Origin: Kocuria rosea
GTDB lineage: Bacteria; Actinomycetota; Actinomycetes; Actinomycetales; Micrococcaceae
Direction: 5' to 3'
DNA length: 64,000 bases
Assembly (NCBI RefSeq): GCF_006094695.1
Contig: NZ_CP035103.1
Location: forward strand, 744,001 to 808,000
Shown here: one piece after another, positions 50,041 to 58,796 of the stretch
How positions within the stretch are numbered: the first letter of the stretch is position 1
Layout of the letters: each line of letters starts with the position of its first letter
Program-made: the position numbers and the translations under genes
Notes under the pieces: generated by a model
Seen by the model: only the letters and a program-made list of their open reading frames with translations
Database searches by the model: none
Told to the model about the DNA's origin: nothing

Positions 50041-50559
50041 CTACGCGGGGCGCGGCAGGACGTAGTCGGTCTCCGGGCCGGGGGTCTCGCGGTGGACGAA
50101 GCCCGCGGCGAGGAGCACCTGCGCGGCCGGCGCGTTGTCCCCGGGCACGCTGGCGCGCACCCCGGTGACCGCGGGGTCCGCGAACGCGACGCCGAGCAGC
50201 GCGGTGATGCCCTCCTGCGCGTAGCCCAGGTTCCGGCGGTCCGCGGCGAGGGAGCCCACGATCTCGAGCTCGTCGTCGATCGGCGGGCCCACGAAGCCGG
50301 CCGTGCCGACGATCTCGCCGGTCGACTTCTCCACGACGGCCATCCGCGCGTACACGGACTCCGTGAAGAAGTAGCCCCCGGCCATGAGGGACTCGCGGGC
50401 GAAGTCCATGTCCTCGGCGGTCGGGAAGCCGTGGGCGAAGTGGGCGCCGTGCTCGCCGGCCGCCACGGCGTCGAGCTCCTCGGCGGTGAAGGGGCGGAGC
50501 AGGAGCCGTTCCGTCTCCAGGACGGGTGCGGGGCGCTGGGCCTCGAGGTCCTCAGTCAT
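50041..50559 (-). CDS. GNAT-family N-acetyltransferase
   Basis: Protein of 172 residues of the RimJ/RimL-like GNAT type: LETERLLLRPFTAEELDAV at the start, GEIVGTAGFVGPPIDDELEI, the acetyl-CoA loop region AADRRNLGYAQEGITALLG and the end NAPAAQVLLAAGFVHRETPG. It transfers an acetyl group to an amine, with unknown substrate. It follows purL by about 90 bp on the same strand and may be co-transcribed. The gap holds a short G+C-rich region (50560-50652). Confidence 0.85.
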   Translation of the reverse strand: MTEDLEAQRPAPVLETERLLLRPFTAEELDAVAAGEHGAHFAHGFPTAEDMDFARESLMAGGYFFTESVYARMAVVEKSTGEIVGTAGFVGPPIDDELEIVGSLAADRRNLGYAQEGITALLGVAFADPAVTGVRASVPGDNAPAAQVLLAAGFVHRETPGPETDYVLPRPA

Positions 50560-50652
50560 GCTGGTGCTGCTTTCTGCGGGTCCGGGTGCCGAGGGTGGAC
50601 TGGGTGGATCCGTGGAGCGGGGTGCCGGGGGCGGGGATCCGCCCCCGGCGGA

Positions 50653-52950
50653 TCAGCCGAAGTGCTTCGGCAGCGTGCCCTCGTGCGCGGTGCGGAGCTC
50701 GTCCAGGCCGATGCCGAACTCGCTCTGCACGTCCAGCGCGCGGTTCTCGGTGTCCACCACGCCGATCCGCGTGTGCGGATAGGCGCGCATGGTGCACATG
50801 TCCTTGAACCGTACTTCCTCGCTGCGCGGCACGGCCACCACGGCCCGTCCCTGGGTCTCGGAGAAGAGCATGGTGAACAGGTCCACGCCGTCGCGCTCGC
50901 ACACCTCGCCCAGCCCGATGCGCGCACCGGTGTCGAAGCGCAGCGCCATCTCGGCGAGGGTCGCCGCGAGGCCGCCCTCGGCGACGTCGTGCGCGGCGTC
51001 GATCATGCCGTCGCGGGACATGTTGATCAGCAGGTCGCCGAGCAGCTTCTCCTGGGCGAGGTCCACGGCCGGGGGGAGCCCGCCGAGGTGCCCGCGCAGG
51101 TTCGCCCACTCGGAGCCGTCCAGCTCGTCCCGGGTGGTCCCGAGCAGGTAGATCGCCTGGCCGTCCTCGCGCCAGCCCGACGGCGTGCGCCGCCGGACGT
51201 CGTCGAGCACGCCCAGCATCGCCACCACGGGCGTCGGGTGGATGGCCACGCCGCCGGTCTGGTTGTAGAGGGAGACGTTGCCGCCCGTCACGGGCACCCC
51301 CAGCTGCTGGCAGCCGTCGGCGAGCCCGCGCACGGCCTCGGCGAACTGCCACATGGTCTCCGGGTCCTCGGGGGAGCCGAAGTTCAGGCAGTCGGAGACG
51401 GCCGCGGGGCGGGCGCCGGCGGTGGCCACGTTGCGGTAGGCCTCGGCCAGGGCCAGCTGCGCGCCGGCGTACGGGTCCAGGTAGGCGTAGCGGCCGTTGC
51501 AGTCGGTGGACAGGGCCACGCCGAGGCCGGTCTCCTCGTCCACGCGGACCACCCCGGCGTCGTCGGGCATCGCCATGGCGGTGTTGCCCTGCACGTAGCG
51601 GTCGTACTGGTCGGTGACCCAGTCCTTGGCGCAGAGGTTCGGGGAGGCCATGAGCTCGAGGACGGCGTGCTTGAGCTCCGCGCCCGAGGGTCGCCCGGCG
51701 TCGGCCGGGGATCCGGCGAAGCGGTCGGCCTGGAGCCGGTCCTGGTCCGCGGGCCGGGTGTAGGGCCGGTCGTAGACGGGGCCCTCGTGGGCGACGGTGC
51801 GGGGGTCGACGTCGACGATGACCTCGTCGTCCCACTCGATCACGAGCCGGCCGGTGCCGGTGACCTCGCCGATCCAGGAGTGCTCGACGTCCCACTTGTC
51901 CATCACGGCCTCGAAGGCGGCGACCTTCTCGGGGGTCACGACCGCCATCATGCGCTCCTGGGACTCCGACATGAGGATCTCGCCCGGGGTCAGGGTGGGG
52001 TCGCGCAGGAGCACCTGGGTCAGGTCCACGTGCATGCCGCCCTCCCCGTTGGAGGCCAGCTCCGAGGTGGCGCACGAGATGCCCGCGGCCCCCAGGTCCT
52101 GGATGCCCTCCACGAGGGAGCCCTTGAACAGCTCGAGGCAGCACTCGATGAGCACCTTCTCCGCGAACGGGTCGCCCACCTGGACGGCCGGCCGCTTGGA
52201 CGGCTTGGCGTCGTCGAAGGACTCCGAGGCGAGCACGGAGGCGCCCCCGATGCCGTCGCCGCCGGTGCGGGCGCCGAACAGCACCACCTTGTTGCCCACG
52301 CCGGAGGCGTTGGCGAGGCGGATGTCCTCGTGGCGCATCACGCCCACGGCGAGCGCGTTGACGAGCGGGTTGCCCTGGTAGCAGGAGTCGAAGACGACCT
52401 CCCCGCCCACGTTGGGCAGGCCCAGGGAGTTGCCGTAGCCGCCCACGCCCGCCACCACGCCGTGCACCACGCGGGCGGTGTCCGGGTGGTCGATCGCCCC
52501 GAAGCGCAGCGGGTCCATGACGGCCACGGGCCGGGCGCCCATCGAGATGATGTCGCGCACGATCCCGCCGACGCCCGTGGCGGCGCCCTGGTAGGGCTCC
52601 ACGTAGGACGGGTGGTTGTGGGACTCGATCTTGAAGGTCACGGCCCAGCCGTCCCCGAGGTCGGTGACGCCGGCGTTCTCGCCGATGCCCACCAGCAGGT
52701 CCTTCTTCATCTCCTCGGTGACCTTCTCGCCGAACTGGCGCAGGTGGACCTTGGAGGACTTGTAGGAGCAGTGCTCGGACCACATGACCGAGTACATGGC
52801 GAGCTCCGCGGCGGTGGGCCGGCGGCCGAGGATCTTCTTGATCTCCTCGAACTCGTTGTCCTTGAGGCCCAGCTCGGCCCAGGGCAGCTCGGTGTCGGGG
52901 GTGGCCGTCGCGTGCTCGACGGTGTCCAGGTTGAAGTGCTTGTCGCTCAT
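50653..52950 (-). CDS. purL: Phosphoribosylformylglycinamidine synthase, large subunit
   Basis: ATP-dependent synthase of 765 residues, the small-type PurL that works with PurS and PurQ in step four of purine synthesis. Motifs: [93 protein letters not shown] and [14 protein letters not shown]. The start at 52950 ([14 protein letters not shown]) lies 17 bases after purQ. Last gene of the purS-purQ-purL operon. Confidence 0.95.
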   Translation of the reverse strand: MSDKHFNLDTVEHATATPDTELPWAELGLKDNEFEEIKKILGRRPTAAELAMYSVMWSEHCSYKSSKVHLRQFGEKVTEEMKKDLLVGIGENAGVTDLGDGWAVTFKIESHNHPSYVEPYQGAATGVGGIVRDIISMGARPVAVMDPLRFGAIDHPDTARVVHGVVAGVGGYGNSLGLPNVGGEVVFDSCYQGNPLVNALAVGVMRHEDIRLANASGVGNKVVLFGARTGGDGIGGASVLASESFDDAKPSKRPAVQVGDPFAEKVLIECCLELFKGSLVEGIQDLGAAGISCATSELASNGEGGMHVDLTQVLLRDPTLTPGEILMSESQERMMAVVTPEKVAAFEAVMDKWDVEHSWIGEVTGTGRLVIEWDDEVIVDVDPRTVAHEGPVYDRPYTRPADQDRLQADRFAGSPADAGRPSGAELKHAVLELMASPNLCAKDWVTDQYDRYVQGNTAMAMPDDAGVVRVDEETGLGVALSTDCNGRYAYLDPYAGAQLALAEAYRNVATAGARPAAVSDCLNFGSPEDPETMWQFAEAVRGLADGCQQLGVPVTGGNVSLYNQTGGVAIHPTPVVAMLGVLDDVRRRTPSGWREDGQAIYLLGTTRDELDGSEWANLRGHLGGLPPAVDLAQEKLLGDLLINMSRDGMIDAAHDVAEGGLAATLAEMALRFDTGARIGLGEVCERDGVDLFTMLFSETQGRAVVAVPRSEEVRFKDMCTMRAYPHTRIGVVDTENRALDVQSEFGIGLDELRTAHEGTLPKHFG

Positions 52951-52967
52951 GGAGTGCTCGGTGTCCC

Positions 52968-53762
52968 TTACTTGACCAGTGCCTTGAGGGCGGAGACGAA
53001 CAGGCCCAGCCCGTCCGTGCCGTCGCGCATGCCGACCTCGCCGGAGGCCGAGGAGTCCGCGCCGAAGCCCGGCTCGACCGCGTGCTCGGGGTGCGGCATG
53101 AGGCCCACCACGTTGCCGCCGGCGTTGCAGATCCCGGCGATGTCCCGCCGGGACCCGTTGGGGTTGCCCCCGACGTAGCGGAAGACCACGCGGCCCTCGG
53201 CCTCGAGGGCGTCGAGGGTCCGCTCGTCCGCCACGTACTGGCCGTCCTGGTTCTTGAGCGGGACCACGATCTCCTGGCCCTGCTCGAACTCGGTGGTCCA
53301 CACGGTCGTGCTGTTCTCCACGCGCAGGCGCTGGTCCCGGCACAGGAACTTCAGGCGCTCGTTCTTGATCATGGAACCCGGCAGCAGGTGCGACTCGGTG
53401 AGCATCTGGAAGCCGTTGCAGATCCCGAGGACCGGCAGCGGGGCGGACCCGGAGGTGCCCGCGGCGTTCGCGCCGTCGATGATCGGCGCCATGATGGGGG
53501 CGAACCGGGCGATGGCCCCGGCGCGCAGGTAGTCGCCGTAGGAGAAGCCGCCGGGCAGGATCACGGCGTCGACGCCCTGCAGGTCCTCGTCGGCGTACCA
53601 GAGGGGGACGGGGGTGCCGCCGGCCAGCATCACGGCGCGCGCCGCGTCGCGGTCGTCGAGGGTGCCGGGGAAGGTCACGACGCCGACGCGCGCGCCGGCG
53701 AGCCCAGCGTCCGGCGCGGGGCCGGAGAGGTCCGCGATGAGGGGGGTCTCGAGACCGGCCAT
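52968..53762 (-). CDS. purQ: Phosphoribosylformylglycinamidine synthase, glutaminase subunit
   Basis: Class I glutamine amidotransferase of 264 residues that delivers ammonia to PurL. The nucleophile is Cys115 in [12 protein letters not shown]; the His/Glu pair lies in [29 protein letters not shown] and [20 protein letters not shown] are diagnostic. The first 24 residues ([17 protein letters not shown]) are an extension, so a start further in is possible, but the given ATG lies only two bases after the purS stop, which suggests tight coupling. Confidence 0.94.
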   Translation of the reverse strand: MAGLETPLIADLSGPAPDAGLAGARVGVVTFPGTLDDRDAARAVMLAGGTPVPLWYADEDLQGVDAVILPGGFSYGDYLRAGAIARFAPIMAPIIDGANAAGTSGSAPLPVLGICNGFQMLTESHLLPGSMIKNERLKFLCRDQRLRVENSTTVWTTEFEQGQEIVVPLKNQDGQYVADERTLDALEAEGRVVFRYVGGNPNGSRRDIAGICNAGGNVVGLMPHPEHAVEPGFGADSSASGEVGMRDGTDGLGLFVSALKALVK

Positions 53763-53764
53763 GC

Positions 53765-54028
53765 TCAGTTCTCCTCGGTCTCGTCGAGCACGGCCACGCG
53801 CACGACGTCCTCGATGACGGGGTTGGAGAGCAGCTTCTCCGCGGCCTCGCGGGCCTGGGCCAGCGCGTCCTCGGTGGCCTCGCCGTCGACGGTCAGCTCG
53901 AAGCGCTTGCCCTGCCGGACACCGGCGAAGCCGTCCAGGCCGATGCGGGGCAGTTCGTTGGCGATCGCCTTCCCCTGCGGGTCGAGGATCTCGGGCTTGG
54001 GCATGACGTCGACAACAATGCGGGCCAT
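53765..54028 (-). CDS. purS: Phosphoribosylformylglycinamidine synthase subunit PurS
   Basis: Small protein of 87 residues that bridges PurL and PurQ. Family text: [36 protein letters not shown] and the helix [32 protein letters not shown] precedes the ATG. First gene of the operon; TAGAAT on the minus strand (54086-54081) is a likely -10 box. It is divergent from a small membrane protein gene. Confidence 0.94.
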   Translation of the reverse strand: MARIVVDVMPKPEILDPQGKAIANELPRIGLDGFAGVRQGKRFELTVDGEATEDALAQAREAAEKLLSNPVIEDVVRVAVLDETEEN

Positions 54029-54217
54029 CGGGGAACTCCTGAGGGTCGAGCAGCGGGCCGGGATCCGGCGAACGTCAGCCATTCTATCGGCTCGGGCACG
54101 CCGGTCGTGCCGGGCCCGGACCGCCCGCCGGGTGTGGTAGGGGTCACCCGCCGGCAGGCCGCCCGGGCGGTGGGCCCCCCGGGATTCTCCAAGGCGTGTC
54201 CGGTAGACCGTGGTGCC

Positions 54218-54766
54218 ATGAGCACCGCACCGCAGACCGCAGGGGCCCGCACCGACGACGCACGCCTGGTCTCGGTCTACCGCCGGGTCCTGACCCTGCT
54301 GGGGATCGGCACGGTTCTCGGCGCCCTGACCGAGCTGGCGATGCTGCGGCACTGGCAGGGACCCGCCCAGCTGGTGCCGTGGGCGGTGCTGGCCGTGCTG
54401 CTGCTCGGGGCCGTGGCGTGGCTGGTGCGGCGCACCACCGGGACGGCCCGCACCGTGCGGGTCGCCGCGGTCGTCTCCGTGCTCGGCAGCGCCTACGGCG
54501 TCTACGAGCACGTCCTGGCGAACCTGCGGGCCGGACCGCTGGACCCGCGGTACGCCGAGGCCTGGGACGCGATGTCGGGCGCGGCCCGGCTGTGGGCGGC
54601 GACCAGCGGGGCCGTCGGGCCGTCCCCCGTGCTCGTGCCCGGCACGATGGGCCTGGCGGGGGTGCTGCTGTGGCTCGCCGTCCTCCGCTGGCGGCGCGGG
54701 ACGGACCGAGCCCGGTCCGCCGCCGGCGGAGGGGAACGGGGCGGTGCTGGAACAATGGGCCCATGA
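54218..54766 (+). CDS. Putative membrane protein, four spans
   Basis: Protein of 182 residues with about four hydrophobic segments (residues 25-45, 55-72, 82-102 and 140-160) and basic ends (WRRGTDRARS). EHVLANLRAGPLDPRYAEAW is a loop of the kind seen in small actinobacterial membrane proteins of unknown function. TAGACC lies eight bases before the ATG with no ribosome site, again a leaderless layout. Its stop overlaps the ATG of the helix-turn-helix gene (ATGA), so the two are co-translated. Function unknown. Confidence 0.7.
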   Translation: MSTAPQTAGARTDDARLVSVYRRVLTLLGIGTVLGALTELAMLRHWQGPAQLVPWAVLAVLLLGAVAWLVRRTTGTARTVRVAAVVSVLGSAYGVYEHVLANLRAGPLDPRYAEAWDAMSGAARLWAATSGAVGPSPVLVPGTMGLAGVLLWLAVLRWRRGTDRARSAAGGGERGGAGTMGP

Positions 54767-55362
54767 CCCAGCACCCAGCGACGACCACCCCCGGACTCAG
54801 CGGCCGGGAGGCCGAGCGGCTCGCGGACGCCCTCGAGGCCCGGGACGTGACGGTCTTCGTGGACGGCACCTCCCTGCGCCTGCCGGAGGGGGCGCGCGAC
54901 GCCGTCGTGGACCTCCTCTCCCGGATGACCCGCGGGGAGACCGTCACGGTGACGTCCGCCGCGGAGCCGCCGGCGGACCCCGGGGACCTGCTGACCACCT
55001 CGCAGGCGGCCGCGCTCGCGGGGATCTCGGCCACCTATCTGCGCAACCTCACCACGGAGGGCGTCCTCCCCGTGCAGTACCGGGGCAGCCACCGCCGGAT
55101 CCGGCGCGCGGACGTCCAGGCCTGGCTCGCCCGCCACGGCGAGGACGGGGCCGCCCCCGACTCCCCGGAGGACCTGCTGACCACCTCGCAGGCGGCCGCG
55201 CTCGCCGGGATCTCGGCCACCTATCTGCGCAACCTCACCACCGAGGGCGCCCTGCCCGTGCAGTACCGGGGCAGCCACCGCCGCATCCGGCGCTCGGACG
55301 TCCAGGCCTGGCTCGCGGGGCGGCAGCGGCGCGACGACGACGGCGCGCCCGCGCCGCACTGA
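54763..55362 (+). CDS. DNA-binding protein with two tandem near-identical excisionase-type helix-turn-helix domains
   Basis: Protein of 199 residues. Residues 1-74 match the N-terminal part of the actinobacterial excisionase-type/antitoxin-like HTH proteins. Two copies of a MerR/excisionase-like winged helix follow, each reading DLLTTSQAAALAGISATYLR then NLTTEG, a variable step, LPVQYRGSHRRIRR and DVQAWLA, spaced exactly 62 residues apart. Family members normally have one such domain, with a short toxin (PIN) gene next to it; none is seen here. The double domain could bind two half-sites as a monomer. The ATG overlaps the stop of the membrane protein gene. AACAAT-N6-ATG also fits a leaderless start. 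Confidence 0.8.
   Translation: MTQHPATTTPGLSGREAERLADALEARDVTVFVDGTSLRLPEGARDAVVDLLSRMTRGETVTVTSAAEPPADPGDLLTTSQAAALAGISATYLRNLTTEGVLPVQYRGSHRRIRRADVQAWLARHGEDGAAPDSPEDLLTTSQAAALAGISATYLRNLTTEGALPVQYRGSHRRIRRSDVQAWLAGRQRRDDDGAPAPH
54985..55317 (+). repeat. Tandem duplication, 186-bp period, inside the HTH gene
   Basis: Bases 54985-55131 and 55171-55317 (147 bp each) differ at only about seven positions by eye, roughly 95 percent identity, mostly silent or conservative. This is a recent in-frame duplication. Confidence 0.9.
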
Positions 55363-55369
55363 CCCCGCC

Positions 55370-55747
55370 TCAGCCGAAGCGGGCCACGACCCAGCCCTCG
55401 ACCACGTCGACCGCCGCCGCCCGCAGGAGGTCCTTGGCGGGGTCCGGCGGTGCCTCCCGGCCGGCAGCCAGGGCCAGGCGGGACCCCACGAACCGCCCGT
55501 CGGCGGCGAAGACCCAGAAGTGGTTGGGGCACTCGAACGTCTCGGCGCGCCCGGCGGACTCCCGGCACACGGTGGCCTGCTGGTGCGTGCAGGTGTTGCG
55601 CAGCACGTGCAGCGCGCCCCCGGCGTCACGGGTGACGAGGACCGGCCCCGTGCTGGAGGGCGCCGTCACGAAGTCGAGCGGGCCCGGCACGGCGGAGACC
55701 GCCACGATCCGCTCCCAGCAGCCGGCGGGCTCCCCGGGCGCGCTCAC
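55370..55747 (-). CDS. Rieske [2Fe-2S] domain protein
   Basis: Protein of 125 residues made of one Rieske domain. The cluster ligands are seen as CTH in HVLRNTCTHQQATVC and CPNH in ETFECPNHFWVFAADGRF, the two CxH and CxxH boxes. The start GTG at 55747 overlaps the stop of the upstream gene (GTGA). Likely an electron carrier for an oxygenase or oxidase. The arrangement CTH...CPNHFW resembles oxygenase-linked Rieske domains, though no catalytic iron domain is attached. Its coupled neighbour is the obvious partner. Confidence 0.83.
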   Translation of the reverse strand: MSAPGEPAGCWERIVAVSAVPGPLDFVTAPSSTGPVLVTRDAGGALHVLRNTCTHQQATVCRESAGRAETFECPNHFWVFAADGRFVGSRLALAAGREAPPDPAKDLLRAAAVDVVEGWVVARFG

Positions 55748-56679
55748 GCCGCCGCCCCGTCGGTGGCGCGGGCCGGGTCGAGGACCTCGAGGGCCGCGCC
55801 GAGCCGGCGGCGCAGCGGCTCGGCGCGCCGGGCGAACTCCCGCTGCCGGCGTACGTACTCGGCCTTGCCCTCCGGCGTCTCGATCCGCACGGGCTCGTAG
55901 CCCCAGCCGGAGAGGTCGTAGGGGGCGGCCCGCATGTCGGTCTCCCGCACGTCCCACGCCAGCTCGAAGCAGTCCACGAGCAGCTCGGAGGGGATCCCCG
56001 GGACGAGCTTGTACGCCCACTTGTAGAGGTCCATGGTGGCGTGCAGGCAGCCCGGCTGCTCCATCCGGCGCTGGGACTCCCGGGTGGGCCGCAGCTCGTT
56101 GAGCGGCACGGCTTGCGGCTGGAAGAACCGGAACGCGTCGAAGTGGGTGCACCGGATCCGGGCGGACTCCACCACGGCGTCCGTGCCCGCGGCCCCGAGC
56201 CGCAGCTCGAGCTGCTCGTGGCGGAGGTCGTTGTCCTCCGAGCGGTAGGCCATCGCCCACTCGTGCAGGCCGAAGCAGCCGAAGAAGCCCGGGTTGCCCG
56301 CGTGCGCGCCCAGCACCGCCCGGGCGAAGTCGATCGCGGGGGCCCGCCGGTCCCGGAGGGCGTCGTCGTCGACGGTCACGGCCCCGTCCCGGGCGCTGAG
56401 CCCCAGGGCCGTGAGCTCGGCGCCGGTGAGCGCGCGGTAGAACTTCTCCCCGGCGCGGTCCGCGGCGTCCAGCAGCACGGTGCCCGCCCCGGGGTGCCAG
56501 CGCTTCAGCTGCGCGGGCTTGAGGGTGTAGTAGGTGAACAGGAAGTCCTCGACCGGGTGCTTGTGCCCGCGGTGGCGGCGGGCCACGAACGGGTCCGCGC
56601 GGCGCGCCGCGCGCTGCTCGTGGGCGTGCGACCGCGGCGCCCACTCCGCGCGGGACAGGACGACGACGGGGCGGGTCAC
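55744..56679 (-). CDS. Conserved actinobacterial protein of unknown function (database name often 3-methyladenine DNA glycosylase)
   Basis: Protein of 311 residues. Strongly conserved blocks: GHKHPVEDFLFTYYTLKPAQ, LKRWHPG, NPGFFGCFGLHEWAMAYR, RCTHFDAFRFFQPQAVPLNE, EQPGCLHATMDLYKWAYKL and DCFELAWDVRETDMRAAPYD. These are rich in His, Cys, Asp and Glu, as in a metal enzyme. I recall relatives labelled 3-methyladenine DNA glycosylase, but I see no helix-hairpin-helix or AAG glycosylase motif, so that label looks unsafe. Its stop is fused to the start of a Rieske protein gene (GTGA), which suggests an iron-dependent oxidation instead. Followed upstream by lysC, 46 bp away. Confidence 0.75.
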   Translation of the reverse strand: MTRPVVVLSRAEWAPRSHAHEQRAARRADPFVARRHRGHKHPVEDFLFTYYTLKPAQLKRWHPGAGTVLLDAADRAGEKFYRALTGAELTALGLSARDGAVTVDDDALRDRRAPAIDFARAVLGAHAGNPGFFGCFGLHEWAMAYRSEDNDLRHEQLELRLGAAGTDAVVESARIRCTHFDAFRFFQPQAVPLNELRPTRESQRRMEQPGCLHATMDLYKWAYKLVPGIPSELLVDCFELAWDVRETDMRAAPYDLSGWGYEPVRIETPEGKAEYVRRQREFARRAEPLRRRLGAALEVLDPARATDGAAA

Positions 56680-56725
56680 GGGACCCGCCCCGTCGTCGAC
56701 GGACCGGTGGAGCGCGGCACGGGGA

Positions 56726-58012
56726 TCAGCGGCCGGTCCCCGCGTGGACCGTGGCCTCCTCGTCGGAGTCCAGGCCGAAGGCGCTGTGCACCACGCGCAC
56801 GGCCTCGTCGAGCCGGTCGGCGGCCGTGACCACCGAGATCCGGACCTCGGAGGTCGAGATCATGTCGATGTTGATGTTCGCGGCCGCGAGCGCCTCGAAG
56901 AACGTGAAGGTCACCCCGGGGTTCGACTTCATGCCGGCGCCCACGAGGGAGAGCTTGCCGACCTCGTCGTCGTACTCCAGGCCCGCGTAGCCGATCTTCT
57001 CCTCGGCGGCGCGCAGCAGGCTCATGGCCAGATCGCCCTGGGACTCGTCCACCGTGAAGGAGAGGTCCGTCAGCGGGTCGTCGCCGGTGGAGATGTTCTG
57101 CACGATCATGTCCACGTTGACCTTCGCCTCCGCGAGCAGCCGGAAGATCCGGGCGGCGATGCCGGGCTTGTCCGGCACTCCGACGACGGTGACCTTCGCC
57201 TGCGTGCGGTCGTGGGCGATGCCGGAGATGAGCGGCTGTTCCAACGGGATCTCCTTCGGGGAGGTGACGGCGTCTTCGGGGCCCGGGATGACCCAGGTGC
57301 CCTCGTTGTGGGAGAAGGACGAGCGGACGTGCAGCTTCACGCCGAAGCGGCGGGCGTACTCGACGCAGCGCAGGTGCAGGATCTTCGCGCCGTTCGCGGC
57401 GAGCTCGAGCATCTCCTCGCTGCTGACCACGTCCAGCTTGCGGGCCCTGGGCGCGATGCGGGGATCGGCGGTGAACACGCCGTCGACGTCGGAGTAGATC
57501 TCGCAGACGTCGGCGTCGAGGGCCGCGGCCAGCGCCACGGCCGTGGTGTCCGAGCCGCCGCGGCCCAGGGTGGTGATGTCCTTGGTCTGGCGGTGCACGC
57601 CCTGGAACCCGGCGATGATCGCGATGTTGCCCTGGTCCAGGGACTCGCGCACGCGCAGCGGATTGACCTCCACGAGGAGGGCGGCGCCGTGCGCGCCGTC
57701 GGTGACCATCCCCGCCTGCGACCCGGTGAAGGACTGGGCGGGAGCGCCCATCCCGGACACCGCCATGGCCAGCAGCGCCATGGAGATCCGCTCGCCGGCG
57801 GTGAGCAGCATGTCGAGCTCGCGGGCCGGGGGCTTGCGGGTGACCTCGTGGGCGAGGTCCAGGAGCTCGTCCGTGGTGTCGCCCATCGCGGAGACGACGA
57901 CGACGACGTCGTGGCCCCTGTTGCGCGTCTCGACGATCCGCCGTGCAACGCGGCGGATGCCGTCGGCGTCCGCGACGGAGGATCCACCGAACTTCTGCAC
58001 GATCAGGCTCAT
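56726..58012 (-). CDS. lysC: Aspartate kinase
   Basis: Protein of 428 residues that phosphorylates aspartate, the first step to lysine, threonine, methionine and diaminopimelate. The kinase domain (about residues 1-240) has [36 protein letters not shown] and [20 protein letters not shown]; two ACT domains follow ([20 protein letters not shown] and [20 protein letters not shown]), which bind lysine and threonine for feedback. Length and layout fit the actinobacterial alpha/beta enzyme, whose beta subunit starts internally. No asd gene is beside it. Confidence 0.95.
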   Translation of the reverse strand: MSLIVQKFGGSSVADADGIRRVARRIVETRNRGHDVVVVVSAMGDTTDELLDLAHEVTRKPPARELDMLLTAGERISMALLAMAVSGMGAPAQSFTGSQAGMVTDGAHGAALLVEVNPLRVRESLDQGNIAIIAGFQGVHRQTKDITTLGRGGSDTTAVALAAALDADVCEIYSDVDGVFTADPRIAPRARKLDVVSSEEMLELAANGAKILHLRCVEYARRFGVKLHVRSSFSHNEGTWVIPGPEDAVTSPKEIPLEQPLISGIAHDRTQAKVTVVGVPDKPGIAARIFRLLAEAKVNVDMIVQNISTGDDPLTDLSFTVDESQGDLAMSLLRAAEEKIGYAGLEYDDEVGKLSLVGAGMKSNPGVTFTFFEALAAANINIDMISTSEVRISVVTAADRLDEAVRVVHSAFGLDSDEEATVHAGTGR

Positions 58013-58108
58013 GGGTTCAACTCCTGTGCTCGAGGGCGGCCGGCGGTCGGGGCCGGGCCGTGCGCCCGCTCCCCGCGGCAGGGCACCAGGACATCCTACG
58101 CGAGTGCG

Positions 58109-58705
58109 TCAGGCGACGACCGTCCGGCCCTCGAACGCGCGGCCGAGGGTCACCTCGTCGGCGTACTCGAGATCGCCGCCCACGGGCAGCCCGGAGGCCA
58201 GGCGGGTCACGCGGATCCCGAGGGTCTTGAGCATGCGGGAGAGGTAGGTGGCGGTGGCCTCGCCCTCCAGGTTCGGGTCGGTGGCGAGCACGACCTCCTG
58301 CACGGTGTCCCCGGAGAGCCGCGTCATGAGCTCCCGGATGCGCAGCTGGTCGGGGCCGATGCCCTGGATGGGGCTGATCGCCCCGCCCAGGACGTGGTAC
58401 CGGCCGCGGAAGCTGCGGGTGCGCTCGATGGCCATGACGTCCTTCGACTCCTCGACCACGCAGATGACGCTGTCGTCCCGGCGGGCGTCGCGGCAGATGG
58501 CGCACTCGTCCAGCTCGGACACGTTCCCGCAGATCCGGCAGAACTTCACCTTGTCCTTGACCGCCGTCATGGCGTCGGCCAGCCGCCGGACGTCCTCCTT
58601 GTCGGCGTCGAGGAGGTGGAACGCGATCCGCTGCGCGGACTTCGGCCCGACGCCGGGCAACCGGCCCAGCTCGTCGATCAGATCCTGAACAGCGCCTTCG
58701 TACAC
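58109..58705 (-). CDS. recR: Recombination protein RecR
   Basis: Protein of 198 residues that loads recombination proteins with RecF/RecO. An N-terminal helix-hairpin-helix ([20 protein letters not shown]), the zinc finger [18 protein letters not shown] with four Cys, and the Toprim domain from [17 protein letters not shown] to the end ([16 protein letters not shown]) are complete. Starts with GTG at 58705 after GAGGGAAAC. It follows dnaX by 91 bp on the same strand, the usual dnaX-recR order (ybaB is not between them). Confidence 0.95.
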   Translation of the reverse strand: MYEGAVQDLIDELGRLPGVGPKSAQRIAFHLLDADKEDVRRLADAMTAVKDKVKFCRICGNVSELDECAICRDARRDDSVICVVEESKDVMAIERTRSFRGRYHVLGGAISPIQGIGPDQLRIRELMTRLSGDTVQEVVLATDPNLEGEATATYLSRMLKTLGIRVTRLASGLPVGGDLEYADEVTLGRAFEGRTVVA

Positions 58706-58796
58706 GTTTCCCTCGATTTCCGGGCCGGTGCACGGCCCTCCTGATCGTCCTCGGCCACGACGTCACCGGGGTGCCGGTGCGCGGGGCGGTCCCGGC

